DNA from: Fragilaria crotonensis
Lineage: Eukaryota > Bacillariophyta > Fragilariophyceae > Fragilariales > Fragilariaceae
Reading direction: 5' to 3'
Length of the DNA: 42,185 nucleotides
Assembly (NCBI GenBank): GCA_022925895.1
Contig: JAKSYS010000555.1
Span: forward strand, 1-42,185
The notes beneath the pieces are model-generated. The model had not been told where the DNA came from. It saw nothing but the letters and a program-made list of their open reading frames with translations, and did no database searches. Shown here one piece after another: positions 18,943-31,669 of the stretch (positions are counted from its first letter, which is position 1; each line of letters starts with the position of its first letter). The translations under genes and the position numbers were made by a program.

Positions 18943-20967
18943 ATGGCACCTCGTGGGCACATTCACTTGGCCCATTCTTGGTGTGATTCACAATTTTGGA
19001 TTTGGTCAATGGAAGTCGACAACCGAAACAGAATCTCAGACGACAACGGCCAACAACAAGCAAACCAAGAATTGCCCTGTACTGCTCCCCATAGCACAGC
19101 TGTCAAGAAGACAAAGGGTCTGAGCGACGCAGTACTACGCCAGCTCTTGGTAGACATAGAAGAAAAGGTGGAATATATCAAGTATCTGCCAAAGTGTTTG
19201 TGATCGAAAGCCAGAGCTCTACGGGAGAACCAAGTCAGACCTGAGAAAGCAGGTTCGCAACAAGATAGCAAAGTGGAAACTTCTCCCAGCAGAGTCATTT
19301 CATCAAGTTGCTCTCCGTCTATTTTCTGGCACAACCTTCAAAATCGCCTCAAGCATTGTTCCATTCCACGGATCCCCGCCACCACCTGAACAAAGCACAT
19401 TTGGATCACCTCCTCCTATTCTGCATCAACCATTGTTTGCATCACTGCCAACAAACCCATCAGAAGCAACAAACATGATGTCCATTGCTACTACCATTCC
19501 AGCAACCGCAAGCAAAGATATGACGTACATTCACCGGGTTTTGATGGCGAAGGATTTTGGTAAGTTGTATTGACTTTCTTTTATTCCATTTTGTGTTTGC
19601 ATTCATTCTGATCAACACACCGTTTTCATGTATGATTAAGTTGAGATTGAAGTGGATATTGAAAGCCCCGAGAGGAACAGAGAGGCACAGGTGTTCCACT
19701 TCACGGGGAGAAGGACAAACGGAAAACTGCACAATGGATTCACGATTGAGATGTGTGTCGACCCCCGTGACTACACCAACCATCATTACCAAGCCTATTT
19801 ACTCCCCGATAAGCATCGGATCTTCATCAAAGTCCCTTCCCAGTGCGCATCGTTCACATTGGATCACGCGCTTGTTTCCGGTAGAGAGAGAGCTAATTTC
19901 TGCGACAGAGTGCAGGAGTCCAGAGATGTGGCCAGACATGCTATCCAAGACAGCGACAAGCGTGTTTACAAGCATATGGTTCTCATGTTCCCTGGCTACA
20001 TGGAGCTTTCTAATGCCATCTACAGTCCCACCACTGCTGATGGAAAGATAAGGATGGTTCCGGTACCATATGAAGGGAGTGTTACATTGGGCGGCACAGA
20101 GTATCCCACATTGTTGTGCCGCGTCGTGTGGAAGGTTCACATTGTTGAAGCAACGGATCGCGTCGTTGAAAGGGAACATCTCAACGAGGGCACTTACGAG
20201 GATGAGTTGGTGCAGGCACTCAGGGAAGGTATGGCTTGAAGTAGCTACTTTAGTATCTCATATTATTTCTCGTCGATTTTCTAAGCCTTGCCTTCTCTTT
20301 TCTTTCCTCCTTCTTAGGATTGGAGACTAACTACGAGCAATATATTTCTAGTAGACAACAGTGGCCCACTCATCAGACTGTGGCGGCATCTTCCACAGTG
20401 CTGAATAACCAGTATGCTGCCGTTCAAGCACTCGGAGCTGATGATACTCCCCCAGCATCCATTGTCAACCTTGCTTGTCCGCCAACAAAACTACCAGTTA
20501 TGGCGTTTGCTGACGGAAGATTCATTTTGTCGCCCCAGTATTCCGCACCACCCCCAGCATCCATTGTTGACCATGCCCATTCACCAACATCACTAGCAAA
20601 TATGCCGCGGGCTGATGAAAGATTCCACCAGAAGGAGGAGTCTGCGCTGCCAGCAGCATCCATTTTTGACCCTGCTCGTGCAGTTGCTCGTGCACCATCA
20701 GCACGAACTGTAGCGTGGGCTGATGAAAGATTCCATTTGTCGCCGCAGAAGCCCGCCCTTCAGCAGCATGCTGTCCATCCACCGTCATTTCCACAAGCAG
20801 CTACGGCACCCATTTTCGACTCTGCTCAACGTCTAACAAGAACAATGCAAGCAGGTGCCGAAGGTGCACCTCCCGATGTTCTCATGGATGATGAGGGAGG
20901 TCATTTGAAACGTACATACACAGATGCATTGGACGAGTCTGACTTATATCCAGATGTGGATGTCTAG
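18943..20967 (+). CDS. Three-exon gene of unknown function, possible Harbinger partner
   Basis: Exons 18943-19559, 19641-20228 and 20318-20967 are joined by GT-AG introns (81 and 89 bp) that keep frame: MAKDF/VEIEV and ALRE/GLETNY. Exon 1 needs one shift at the T-run 19197-19199. The N-terminal third has GLSDAVLRQLLVDIEEKVEY, then DRKPELYGRTKSDLRKQV and NKIAKWKLL, a helical basic region that could be Myb/SANT-like, but the Trp spacing is not diagnostic. The middle exon is a compact unassigned domain (FHFTGRRTNGKLHNGFTIEM, KHMVLMFPGYMELSNAIYS). Exon 3 holds three to four imperfect repeats of PASI(V/F)D.A...ADERFHLSPQ and an acidic end. It is convergent with the Harbinger transposase, and PIF/Harbinger elements normally carry a second DNA-binding protein gene; the pairing is inferred. 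The exact start is uncertain. Confidence 0.6.
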
Positions 20968-21216
20968 AACTGTCAGAAAAGGAAAGCAATGCTTAGTATT
21001 TATTCAAGATGCCAGCTATAGGACCGCAGCAAACCGGGGAACAAATTCAATGGGCATCCCAAAGCCATTTTCGTTCGCTCATAGGCTAGTACATCTGCTC
21101 TTTAGTAGCAGTAAATATGGAGAACTTTTGAGACGACCCGTCATTGGCACAAGCATTTTTACTGCAGGTTTGTCCTATCGACATCAGCTTCCAGTACACA
21201 ACCAAACCCATCACTA

Positions 21217-22506
21217 TTAGATATCGAAGAGTGGAGCCCCATTCTCAAGCTGGTATTGGACAATCACACAAATTGCCTCAAAGCAAATCTTATGCTTTGC
21301 CATTCCATGGCGAAACTGATTGTCCAGGGAGGCGAAGTTTTTGAGCCTACCATTGAATGTTTCATGTCTGGCTCGAGCTCGTGTCTGTGATAGTTGTCAT
21401 TGCAATGATAATGTGATGCGACATCAAATATCATGAGAAAATTCCTCCTGTTGGCAAGCACATGATTTTGCAAGCAAAGCAAGCTCGTGCTTGAACTTAC
21501 CTTGAACTCCCGAAGCGCTGGCGTGTCACGCGAGTTTGGTGTACAAAGGATTTCTTTCTCGCCACGGTACCCCTGATCTGCTATTCCCTTCTTTCCCGTT
21601 GGTGTCTTCTCTTTCAGTCCCCCATCTTCACGGAAAATAGAAACATCATGCTTTGAAGCGACAAAGGGACCATTCATCCATACAAGTGAGTTATCGGAGA
21701 GAGAAATTGCAAGCTCGTATGCGAATCCTGCTTGATTGAACTTGTGCGAATATAATTGTTTGTCTTTGGCCAATGTTGGATGCATAACTTCATTTGTTCT
21801 GCAATGAATGCCATCGACTGAGTATAGAAAGTTTGGAACAGTTATGTCGGCAACGTGCACATTGTTCACAGCACCCCAGTGCTCTGGCCATACAATCTAT
21901 ATGCATGCGATGATGTCAGTTGTTGGTTTGAGAACATAATAAAGTACTAGCTAGTGGAGCACGATTCTTACCTTCTTTGCCTTCAAAGCCTGAATCCTGG
22001 AAGCAATGAACCAAGCCCACTTTCGAGCTGTTGTCTCACAGAGTTTGGAACTTCCAGCCAACTTCTCTTCTGTCGGGTATACATTCAGGAGGTATAGAGC
22101 AAGAAAAACTTGTCCAGAGTTGTTGCAGGATTGATGCGGGCCTCTTGAATCTCAGTTGTCAGCAAATCTTCCCATATGACAGCGCAGACGAGTGGGAACA
22201 ACCAAAATGGGATTGGAAGCGCTTGATGTTGGTGGCCCTAATAACTCGCTCTCGTCGGCAAGCATCAAAGCCTGCCCAATCAAGGCCAATTCGCATCACC
22301 TGGTCGACTGTGAAGATCATTTGTTTGGTATCGCTTGCTCTTGGTTTCTTGTGTTTTGTGACATGCGAGGGCAAGGCAGTGTGCCTGTCATCGTGAACGC
22401 CACGATACTCGAAACGCCATCTCACACGATAGCCTTGCAAAATAAACGGTTGCGGACGGACAACACAGAGAAATTTTGTATCGAAACATAAGCGTATATA
22501 GGTCAA
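21217..22506 (-). CDS. PIF/Harbinger (HARBI1-like) transposase, three exons, frame-broken
   Basis: Minus strand: exon 1 (about 22506-21972), exon 2 (21896-21501), exon 3 (21384-21217), with GT-AG introns of 75 and 116 bp. Exon 1 gives NIKRFQSHFG, then ARINPATTLDKFF, LYLLNVYPTEEKLAGSSKLC and RKWAWFIASRIQALKAK. Exon 2 continues VWPEHWGAVNN, then the DDE_Tnp_4 core FLYSVDGIHCR (Asp 1), YSHKFNQAGFAYELA, GPFVASKHDVSIFR and KKGIADQGYRG (Asp 2). Exon 3 gives ARARHETFNGRLKNF (catalytic Glu) and ends with VQYQLENGAPLFDI and a stop. Two frame breaks in exon 1 fall at homopolymers (22194-22196 and 22104-22108), each one base short. All three catalytic residues are present. The enzyme would excise and insert the element, usually at a TAA-like target. 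The 5' end is uncertain because no early ATG is in frame. Confidence 0.85.
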
Positions 22507-22593
22507 CTACGAAGTTCGAACTACATTTTCGAAAAAAGTTGGAGTTTAGCATGCCTCACCGGCTTGCATGCTCGTCATCTAAAATCAGGAAAA

Positions 22594-22740
22594 ATGACTC
22601 AGGCAGAAACTTAGCCTCGACGAATGACTCAGGTTTGTTCAGAATGCCTGAACAAATGACTCATGGGTGAGTCATTTTATTGATGCCGGAGAAAATGACT
22701 CAGGCATAAAACGACTCAGGCAGTGAAAACGACTCATGCA
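22594..22740 (+). repeat. TGACTCA motif cluster R with hairpin
   Basis: TGACTCA occurs at 22594, 22625, 22658 and 22696, TGAGTCA at 22668, and CGACTCA at 22712 and 22730. A hairpin TTTGTTCAG-AATGC-CTGAACAAA sits at about 22634-22656. The cluster lies about 90 bp beyond the presumed 5' end of the Harbinger gene and ends near AAAAAACCCTAAG (22748). It is an inverted partner of the cluster at 10432. Confidence 0.85.
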
Positions 22741-23159
22741 TAAGTAAAAAACCCTAAGGTAAAGCTTAAATGCGAATCGTGGACATATGTTCTCTTCCAA
22801 TTGATTTTCGGATAATTCGAAGTTTACATTGGAAAAAAACTATGACCATTTTTGTCATGGTTTCTCAATCTTCTTCGTTGTGCTGTATGTAGCTTTTCTG
22901 ATTCACAGTCGAATTCGCCTCAAAGATAAAACGATAAAACACGCTCTCAATGTGTGCTCAGTCCGACACGACGGTTTTTTAATGAGGAAGAGCTCGCTTA
23001 AACAAATCCTTAACTCGTGATGACAAGCACGTCATTTTGAGTCGTTGTCAGTGTCTACGCCGGATTTGTACGACGAAAAGTCAATCTTCCGCAACCTCCT
23101 GGACTAAAGAAAGGGAGTGGTGACGTGTTGACGTGGTGACCTCCTGGTGTTACTACCCC
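22741..23159. other. Unique spacer before the triplicated array
   Basis: No gene recognised. Short plus-strand frames (for example 22829-23020) look random. TGACGTGTTGACGTGGTGACC at about 23120-23140 is a small internal repeat. Confidence 0.4.
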
Positions 23160-23164
23160 AGTAC

Positions 23165-26100
23165 ATTTCCGGTGTTTTGCAACCGAAGTAGTATTTTCAA
23201 CTCCCTCCGGTATGTGTATACGACAGGGACCTGTAGAACTTGCAGGTACTGTGACAAAAACGCAGTGCGGAACATCAGGATCTTTTGCAACCCAGTTGCA
23301 CGTAGGGTTGCAAAATTTCTACGAGAGAACGGCGTAGGTTTGCAACCCAATCCGTGTTTTTTTGCAACTCGAATTAGTCAATCACAGCAGTACCAGGTAC
23401 AGTAGCAAAGTAAGGGTGCATTGGGGTAACCCTGATTTTCACGAGTTCTCAGATACCGGGTACTCTAGCCAAGTACTACCGTACTCCACTACTCCACTAC
23501 TCCAGTGCTCCGGTCCGTTCCTCACTACTCCTGTACAGCGTCAACCAGCAAAGGAAGAACAAGCATATAAACATGGTGTCTGGATTAGAATTCTTTTGCC
23601 TTAAAGGCACACTTGTTGACAGTTTTCTTTAAGGTTGAACAAATAGATAGATGATGGGTATGCTATGCAGCTATTGTGATGGAAAATCATGAAGATGATA
23701 TGATTTGTCAAGTCTTCATTCTTTGAGTTTTTCCTTAACATGGCATCAGGACAGTTGAGTCACTCAAATTGAGTCCAATTTACAAAATCAAGTGGGTATG
23801 ACTTTTTTGCATGTTACACATTCATGTCAAATGTATGTGTTGTTATGAGTCTGCTGTTGTGGAAGTGGTTCTTGAGTCCTCAGAAAGGAACACATTCAAA
23901 TTGCTGGTGATCTGAACAACAGGAATATCTTGGAGTTTGTGGTGAAACTCATGCTTTTTGCAACTGACACTGGTTCAATTAAATTAGTAGCCAGTGCTGG
24001 TAGTTCTTTGGAATGTGCCATAGGATAAAAAATGAGTTGTCAACAAAATTTATTTTTCAAAAGTGATTGTGACTGTGACCATGCCTGTTGAGTTGTTTTT
24101 TGCTGGTGATGTTAGACTTGGCAAAACGTATGTAGTGGATCCTCACACCTTCACTAGCTTGCTGGAACATCAGTCTGACTACTTTAACACTGTGATTTCA
24201 TGTACTTGTTGTTACAGTAGTCAGCATTTAAACTACGAAGATAAAATTCTCGAGAGCAGGAAAAATCCCGAATTTAATGTGTTCTAACTTGTGAACGGTC
24301 ACTCCTCACCAAAAACAAGCTACTAGTACAGTAACACCATGTGTTTTAGGGTGTACTACAATATGCTGGGTAGTCACTACATAAATCTTCCTGAATGAAT
24401 ACAATCAAATCACCAATTTCTCAATCTGTCCAGGTACTGTGGTAGTTTGATTTGTCCAGATACTCTGTCAATGCTTGTACTGCTGGAGTTCTTGGAGTAA
24501 TAGAGTACTGTACTCCAAATAATTTTCTTATCCTACATTCAGCTCTGACTGTCACAACACCACCTCAGGAGTACTAGCTAACTACTTCCAATTTCCAGTT
24601 CAACCCTCCTGTATGACCTTTTGCATAAAATTGTCAACAATGACTGAACCTGGCTGTCACATACGTTAGTCTTGTGGAAATCATGATTTTCAAGCTTCAA
24701 TGCTGTATTTATACAGACTTTTGTCTGTCCCCCTGCTTCTTAACAGAGAGAACAACAAGGTACACAACACCCTCTTTTTCTATGTAGTGGAACCATGAAC
24801 CAGCATCACTAGAGCCAGCTCACAAGAAGGGTTGTTTCAAGGGTCTCTGCTATCTTGTGGACAGTACTATGGATCAGCTTCTCTCACACAGAAGCTAATC
24901 AAGAGATTAGTGGAGGGTGGGCCATATGACCATGTAGGAAACCCTCACCAGAAATGTTATGTACTTGTGGCTGGTGGGTGTGATTGATTCTGGTATCAGA
25001 TGTGTGAACACTGGTTCTTGAGAGTGGTGCAAGTGGGAGGAAGACTCAAACACAAAGACTTGAAGGGTGTGATGCTGCTTGTAATGCATCTGCTATTGAT
25101 GCCATGGTACAATGAGCCAATTCTTTTTGTGCGTTTGTGCCTTGGAGCTTGGTACTTGCCAAGACCTCAAGTACTTCTGTTGATGCAGCCAGTCTTACTG
25201 TGGTGGGAATTTAAAGATAGTAGATAAGCCATGACCGTAGCTCTAGAATATATGCTGCTGGTGTTGCTTTGAAAAACCAAGAATGGAAGACCAGGATAAA
25301 CTTCCTGGCATGCACAACTCTACTGAGAGATCCAAAAAGGCATACATGTCTTTTGAGAAATGAAGACTACATTGTGTAAGATCTACACCAAGGAAAGTAA
25401 TCTGGGGTCAGGCTGTTATGATTATGTTTGCAGTGTAATTTACTTAGTAGATTATCATTTTTGAAAGACTTACTGGTTCTTATCTTTGATTGATTTATGA
25501 CTTATAATGGAGTGTTGACAAACAACAAATAAGCTCACAATCCTACAGAGAAACAAACAAAGAAAAAGCAGAGTATAAATAATACTGTATTACCAGGTAC
25601 TTGAGTACCTGGTACTGTTTTATTGCATTTGCGTTCAGTATAGTTATCCTGGTACATACTACTGTACCACGACAATAAAGTCAACATGCCGGTAGGTCTG
25701 TAGTTTTCATATAACGTGATGTATGGTACACAACTACAGCAGACGTGTAGAGCATGAGATGTGTAGCGATGTACTACGTACAGTACCGAGTACCAAGTAC
25801 CAAGACAGCAGGTGTTATTCAGGAAGCAAGAGGTCTAATTTTTCGATATTCTCCTTCAGTACGGTAAATGTGCGCTCGGTGTGATGCATACTCTAGGAAT
25901 TGATCCAGTAGCGTGGACTTGGTACATCTGGCTACGTTTTGTACGATTAATACTAGGCCTACGGGGTTGCACAACCGGTTGCAAAAAAAATGGGTACGGG
26001 CACATTTCCGGTGTTTTGCAACCGAAGTAGTATTTTCAACTCCCTCCGGTATGTGTATACGACAGGGACCTGTAGAACTTGCAGGTACTGTGACAAAAAC

Positions 26101-29100
26101 GCAGTGCGGAACATCAGGATCTTTTGCAACCCAGTTGCACGTAGGGTTGCAAAATTTCTACGAGAGAACGGCGTAGGTTTGCAACCCAATCCGTGTTTTT
26201 TGCAACTCGAATTAGTCAATCACAGCAGTACCAGGTACAGTAGCAAAGTAAGGGTGCATTGGGGTAACCCTGATTTTCACGAGTTCTCAGATACCGGGTA
26301 CTCTAGCCAAGTACTACCGTACTCCACTACTCCACTACTCCAGTGCTCCGGTCCGTTCCTCACTACTCCTGTACAGCGTCAACCAGCAAAGGAAGAACAA
26401 GCATATAAACATGGTGTCTGGATTAGAATTCTTTTGCCTTAAAGGCACACTTGTTGACAGTTTTCTTTAAGGTTGAACAAATAGATAGATGATGGGTATG
26501 CTATGCAGCTATTGTGATGGAAAATCATGAAGATGATATGATTTGTCAAGTCTTCATTCTTTGAGTTTTTCCTTAACATGGCATCAGGACAGTTGAGTCA
26601 CTCAAATTGAGTCCAATTTACAAAATCAAGTGGGTATGACTTTTTTGCATGTTACACATTCATGTCAAATGTATGTGTTGTTATGAGTCTGCTGTTGTGG
26701 AAGTGGTTCTTGAGTCCTCAGAAAGGAACACATTCAAATTGCTGGTGATCTGAACAACAGGAATATCTTGGAGTTTGTGGTGAAACTCATGCTTTTGCAA
26801 CTGACACTGGTTCAATTAAATTAGTAGCCAGTGCTGGTAGTTCTTTGGAATGTGCCATAGGATAAAAAATGAGTTGTCAACAAAATTTATTTTCAAAAGT
26901 GACTGTGACTGTGACCATGCCTGTTGAGTTGTTTTTGCTGGTGATGTTAGACTTGGCAAAGCGTATGTAGTGGATCCTCACACCTTCACTAGCTTGCTGG
27001 AACATCAGTCTGACTACTTTAACACTGTGATTTCATGTACTTGTTGTTACAGTAGTCAGCATTTAAACTACGAAGATAAAATTCTCGAGAGCAGGAAAAA
27101 TCCCGAATTTAATGTGTTCTAACTTGTGAACGGTCACTCCTCACCAAAAACAAGCTACTAGTACAGTAACACCATGTGTTTTAGGGTGTACTACAATATG
27201 CTGGGTAGTCACTACATAAATCTTCCTGAATGAATACAATCAAATCACCAATTTCTCAATCTGTCCAGGTACTGTGGTAGTTTGATTTGTCCAGATACTC
27301 TGTCAATGCTTGTACTGCTGGAGTTCTTGGAGTAATAGAGTACTGTACTCCAAATAATTTTCTTATCCTACATTCAGCTCTGACTGTCACAACACCACCT
27401 CAGGAGTACTAGCTAACTACTTCCAATTTCCAGTTCAACCCTCCTGTATGACCTTTTGCATAAAATTGTCAACAATGACTGAACCTGGCTGTCACATACG
27501 TTAGTCTTGTGGAAATCATGATTTTCAAGCTTCAATGCTGTATTTATACAGACTTTTGTCTGTCCCCCTGCTTCTTAACAGAGAGAACAACAAGGTACAC
27601 AACACCCTCTTTTTCTATGTAGTGGAACCATGAACCAGCATCACTAGAGCCAGCTCACAAGAAGGGTTGTTTCAAGGGTCTCTGCTATCTTGTGGACAGT
27701 ACTATGGATCAGCTTCTCTCACACAGAAGCTAATCAAGAGATTAGTGGAGGGTGGGCCATATGACCATGTAGGAAACCCTCACCAGAAATGTTATGTACT
27801 TGTGGCTGGTGGGTGTGATTGATTCTGGTATCAGATGTGTGAACACTGGTTCTTGAGAGTGGTGCAAGTGGGAGGAAGACTCAAACACAAAGACTTGAAG
27901 GGGTGTGATGCTGCTTGTAATGCATCTGTTATTGATGCCATGGTACAATGAGCCAATTCTTTTTGTGCGTTTGTGCCTTGGAGCTTGGTACTTGCCAAGA
28001 CCTCAAGTACTTCTGTTGATGCAGCCAGTCTTACTGTGGTGGGAATTTAAAGATAGTAGATAAGCCATGACCGTAGCTCTAGAATATATGCTGCTGGTGT
28101 TGCTTTGAAAAACCAAGAATGGAAGACCAGGATAAACTTCCTGGCATGCACAACTCTACTGAGAGATCCAAAAGGCATACATGTCTTTGAGAAATGAAGA
28201 CTACATTGTGTAAGATCTACACCAAGGAAAGTAATCTGGGGTCAGGCTGTTATGATTATGTTTGCAGTGTAATTTACTTAGATTATCATTTTTGAAAGAC
28301 TTACTGGTTCTTATCTTTGATTGATTTATGACTTATAATGGAGTGTTGACAAACAACAAATAAGCTCACAATCCTACAGAGAAACAAACAAAGAAAAAGC
28401 AGAGTATAAATAATACTGTATTACCAGGTACTTGAGTACCTGGTACTGTTTTATTGCATTTGCGTTCAGTATAGTTATCCTGGTACATACTACTGTACCA
28501 CGACAATAAAGTCAACATGCCGGTAGGTCTGTAGTTTTCATATAACGTGATGTATGGTACACAACTACAGCAAACGTGTAGAGCAAGAGATGTGTAGCGA
28601 TGTACTACGTACACGGAGTACCGAGTACCAAGTACCAAGACAGCAGGTGTTATTCAGGAAGCAAGAGGTCTAATTTTTCGATATTCTCCTTCAGTACGGT
28701 AAATGTGCGCTCGGTGTGATGCATACTCTAGGAATTGATCCAGTAGCGTGGACTTGGTACATCTGGCTACGTTTTGTACGATTAATACTAGGCCTACGGG
28801 GTTGCACAACCGGTTGCAAAAAAAATGGGTACGGGCACATTTCCGGTGTTTTGCAACCGTAGTATTTTCAACTCCCTCCGGTATGTGTATACGACAGGGA
28901 CCTGTAGAACTTGCAGGTACTGTGACAAAACGCAGTGCGGAACATCAGGATCTTTTGCAACCCAGTTGCACGTAGGGTTGCAAAATTTCTAGAGAACGGC
29001 GTAGGTTTGCAACCCAATCCGTGTTTTTGCAACTCGAATTAGTCAATCACAGCAGTACCAGGTACAGTACCAAAGTAAGGGTGCATTGGGGTAACCCTGA

Positions 29101-31669
29101 TTTTCACGAGTTCTCAGATACCGGGTACTCTAGCCAAGTACTACCGTACTCCACTACTCCACTACTCCAGTGCTCCGGTCCGTTCCTCACTACTCCTGTA
29201 CAGCGTCAACCAGCAAAGGAAGAACAAGCATATAAACATGGTGTCTGGATTAGAATTCTTTTGCCTTAAAGGCACACTTGTTGACAGTTTTCTTTAAGGT
29301 TGAACAAATAGATAGATGATGGGTATGCTATGCAGCTATTGTGATGGAAAATCATGAAGATGATATGATTTGTCAAGTCTTCATTCTTTGAGTTTTTCCT
29401 TAACATGGCATCAGGACAGGTGAGTCACTCAAATTGAGTCCAATTTACAAAATCAAGTGGGTATGACTTTTTTGCATGTTACACATTCATGTCAAATGTA
29501 TGTGTTGTTATGAGTCTGCTGTTGTGGAAGTGGTTCTTGAGTCCTCAGAAAGGAACACATTCAAATTGCTGGTGATCTGAACAACAGGAATATCTTGGAG
29601 TTTGTGGTGAAACTCATGCTTTTTGCAACTGACACTGGTTCAATTAAATTAGTAGCCAGTGCTGGTAGTTCTTTGGAATGTGCCATAGGATAAAAAATGA
29701 GTTGTCAACAAAATTTATTTTTCAAAAGTGATTGTGACTGTGACCATGCCTGTTGAGTTGTTTTTTGCTGGTGATGTTAGACTTGGCAAAACGTATGTAG
29801 TGGATCCTCACACCTTCACTAGCTTGCTGGAACATCAGTCTGACTACTTTAACACTGTGATTTCATGTACTTGTTGTTACAGTAGTCAGCATTTAAACTA
29901 CGAAGATAAAATTCTCGAGAGCAGGAAAAATCCCGAATTTAATGTGTTCTAACTTGTGAACGGTCACTCCTCACCAAAAACAAGCTACTAGTACAGTAAC
30001 ACCATGTGTTTTAGGGTGTACTACAATATGCTGGGTAGTCACTACATAAATCTTCCTGAATGAATACAATCAAATCACCAATTTCTCAATCTGTCCAGGT
30101 ACTGTGGTAGTTTGATTTGTCCAGATACTCTGTCAATGCTTGTACTGCTGGAGTTCTTGGAGTAATAGAGTACTGTACTCCAAATAATTTTCTTATCCTA
30201 CATTCAGCTCTGACTGTCACAACACCACCTCAGGAGTACTAGCTAACTACTTCCAATTTCCAGTTCAACCCTCCTGTATGACCTTTTGCATAAAATTGTC
30301 AACAATGACTGAACCTGGCTGTCACATACGTTAGTCTTGTGGAAATCATGATTTTCAAGCTTCAATGCTGTATTTATACAGACTTTTGTCTGTCCCCCTG
30401 CTTCTTAACAGAGAGAACAACAAGGTACACAACACCCTCTTTTCTATGTAGTGGAACCATGAACCAGCATCACTAGAGCCAGCTCACAAGAAGGGTTGTT
30501 TCAAGGGTCTCTACTATCTTGTGGACAGTACTATGGATCAGCTTCTCTCACACAGAAGCTAATCAAGAGATTAGTGGAGGGTGGGCCATATGACCATGTA
30601 GGAAACCCTCACCAGAAATGTTATGTACTTGTGGCTGGTGGGTGTGATTGATTCTGGTATCAGATGTGTGAACACTGGTTCTTGAGAGTGGTGCAAGTGG
30701 GAGGAAGACTCAAACACAAAGACTTGAAGGGGTGTGATGCTGCTTGTAATGCATCTGTTATTGATGCCATGGTACAATGAGCCAATTCTTTTTGTGCGTT
30801 TGTGCCTTGGAGCTTGGTACTTGCCAAGACCTCAAGTACTTCTGTTGATGCAGCCAGTCTTACTGTGGTGGGAATTTAAAGATAGTAGATAAGCCATGAC
30901 CGTAGCTCTAGAATATATGCTGCTGGTGTTGCTTTGAAAAACCAAGAATGGAAGACCAGGATAAACTTCCTGGCATGCACAACTCTACTGAGAGATCCAA
31001 AAAGGCATACATGTCTTATGAGAAATGAAGACTACATTGTGTAAGATCTACACCAAGGAAAGTAATCTGGGGTCAGGCTGTTATGATTATGTTTGCAGTG
31101 TAATTTACTTAGATTATCATTTTTGAAAGACTTACTGGTTCTTATCTTTGATTGATTTATGACTTATAATGGAGTGTTGACAAACAACAAATAAGCTCAC
31201 AATCCTACAGAGAAACAAACAAAGAAAAAGCAGAGTATAAATAATACTGTATTACCAGGTACTCGAGTACCTGGTACTGTTTTATTGCATTTGCGTTCAG
31301 TATAGTTATCCTGGTACATACTACTGTACCACGACAATAAAGTCAACATGCCGGTAGGTCTGTAGTTTTCATATCACGTGATGTATGGTACACAACTACA
31401 GCAGACGTGTAGAGCATGAGATGTGTAGCGATGTACTACGTACACGGAGTACCGAGTACCAAGTACCAAGACAGCAGGTGTTATTCAGGAAGCAAGAGGT
31501 CTAATTTTTCGATATTCTCCTTCAGTACGGTAAATGTGCGCTCGGTGTGATGCATACTCTAGGAATTGATCCAGTAGCGTGGACTTGGTACATCTGGCTA
31601 CGTTTTGTACGATTAATACTAGGCCTACGGGGTTGCACAACCGGTTGCAAAAAAAATGGGTACGGGCAC
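23165..31669 (+). repeat. Three tandem copies of a 2.83-kb non-coding unit
   Basis: Copies lie at 23165-26003, 26004-28838 and 28839-31669 (2839, 2835 and 2831 bp), head to tail with seamless junctions GGGCAC|ATTTCC. They are nearly identical by eye; differences are mostly single bases and homopolymer lengths, plus small indels (for example copy 3 lacks three bases after TTTTGCAACCG). The array is flanked by AGTAC at 23160-23164 and 31670-31674. Inside each unit, in order: a block rich in TTGCAA motifs, a CTCC/ACTCC-rich block, a long T/G-rich tract with short unassigned frames, and a TATAAATA followed by a 24-bp palindrome. No ORF over 100 codons is conserved in all copies except small frames that differ by indels. 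I cannot assign the unit to a family. Confidence 0.95.
25591..25614. repeat. 24-bp palindrome, one per array unit
   Basis: Arms TACCAGGTACT / AGTACCTGGTA around a two-base centre, downstream of AGTATAAATA. Equivalent sites are at 28422-28445 and 31253-31276. The third copy has CG at its centre and is a perfect palindrome. It may be a regulatory or structural site of the unit; the function is unknown. Confidence 0.8.

Noticed and set aside
22748-22756. AACCCTAAG and AGGGTTAG (13017) as telomere-like repeats
   Set aside because: Single occurrences, not tandem; more likely chance or part of element ends.
23362-30777. Small ORFs repeated in the three array copies
   Set aside because: They shift or break between copies at single-base indels, show no domain, and have no coding-type substitution pattern by eye.
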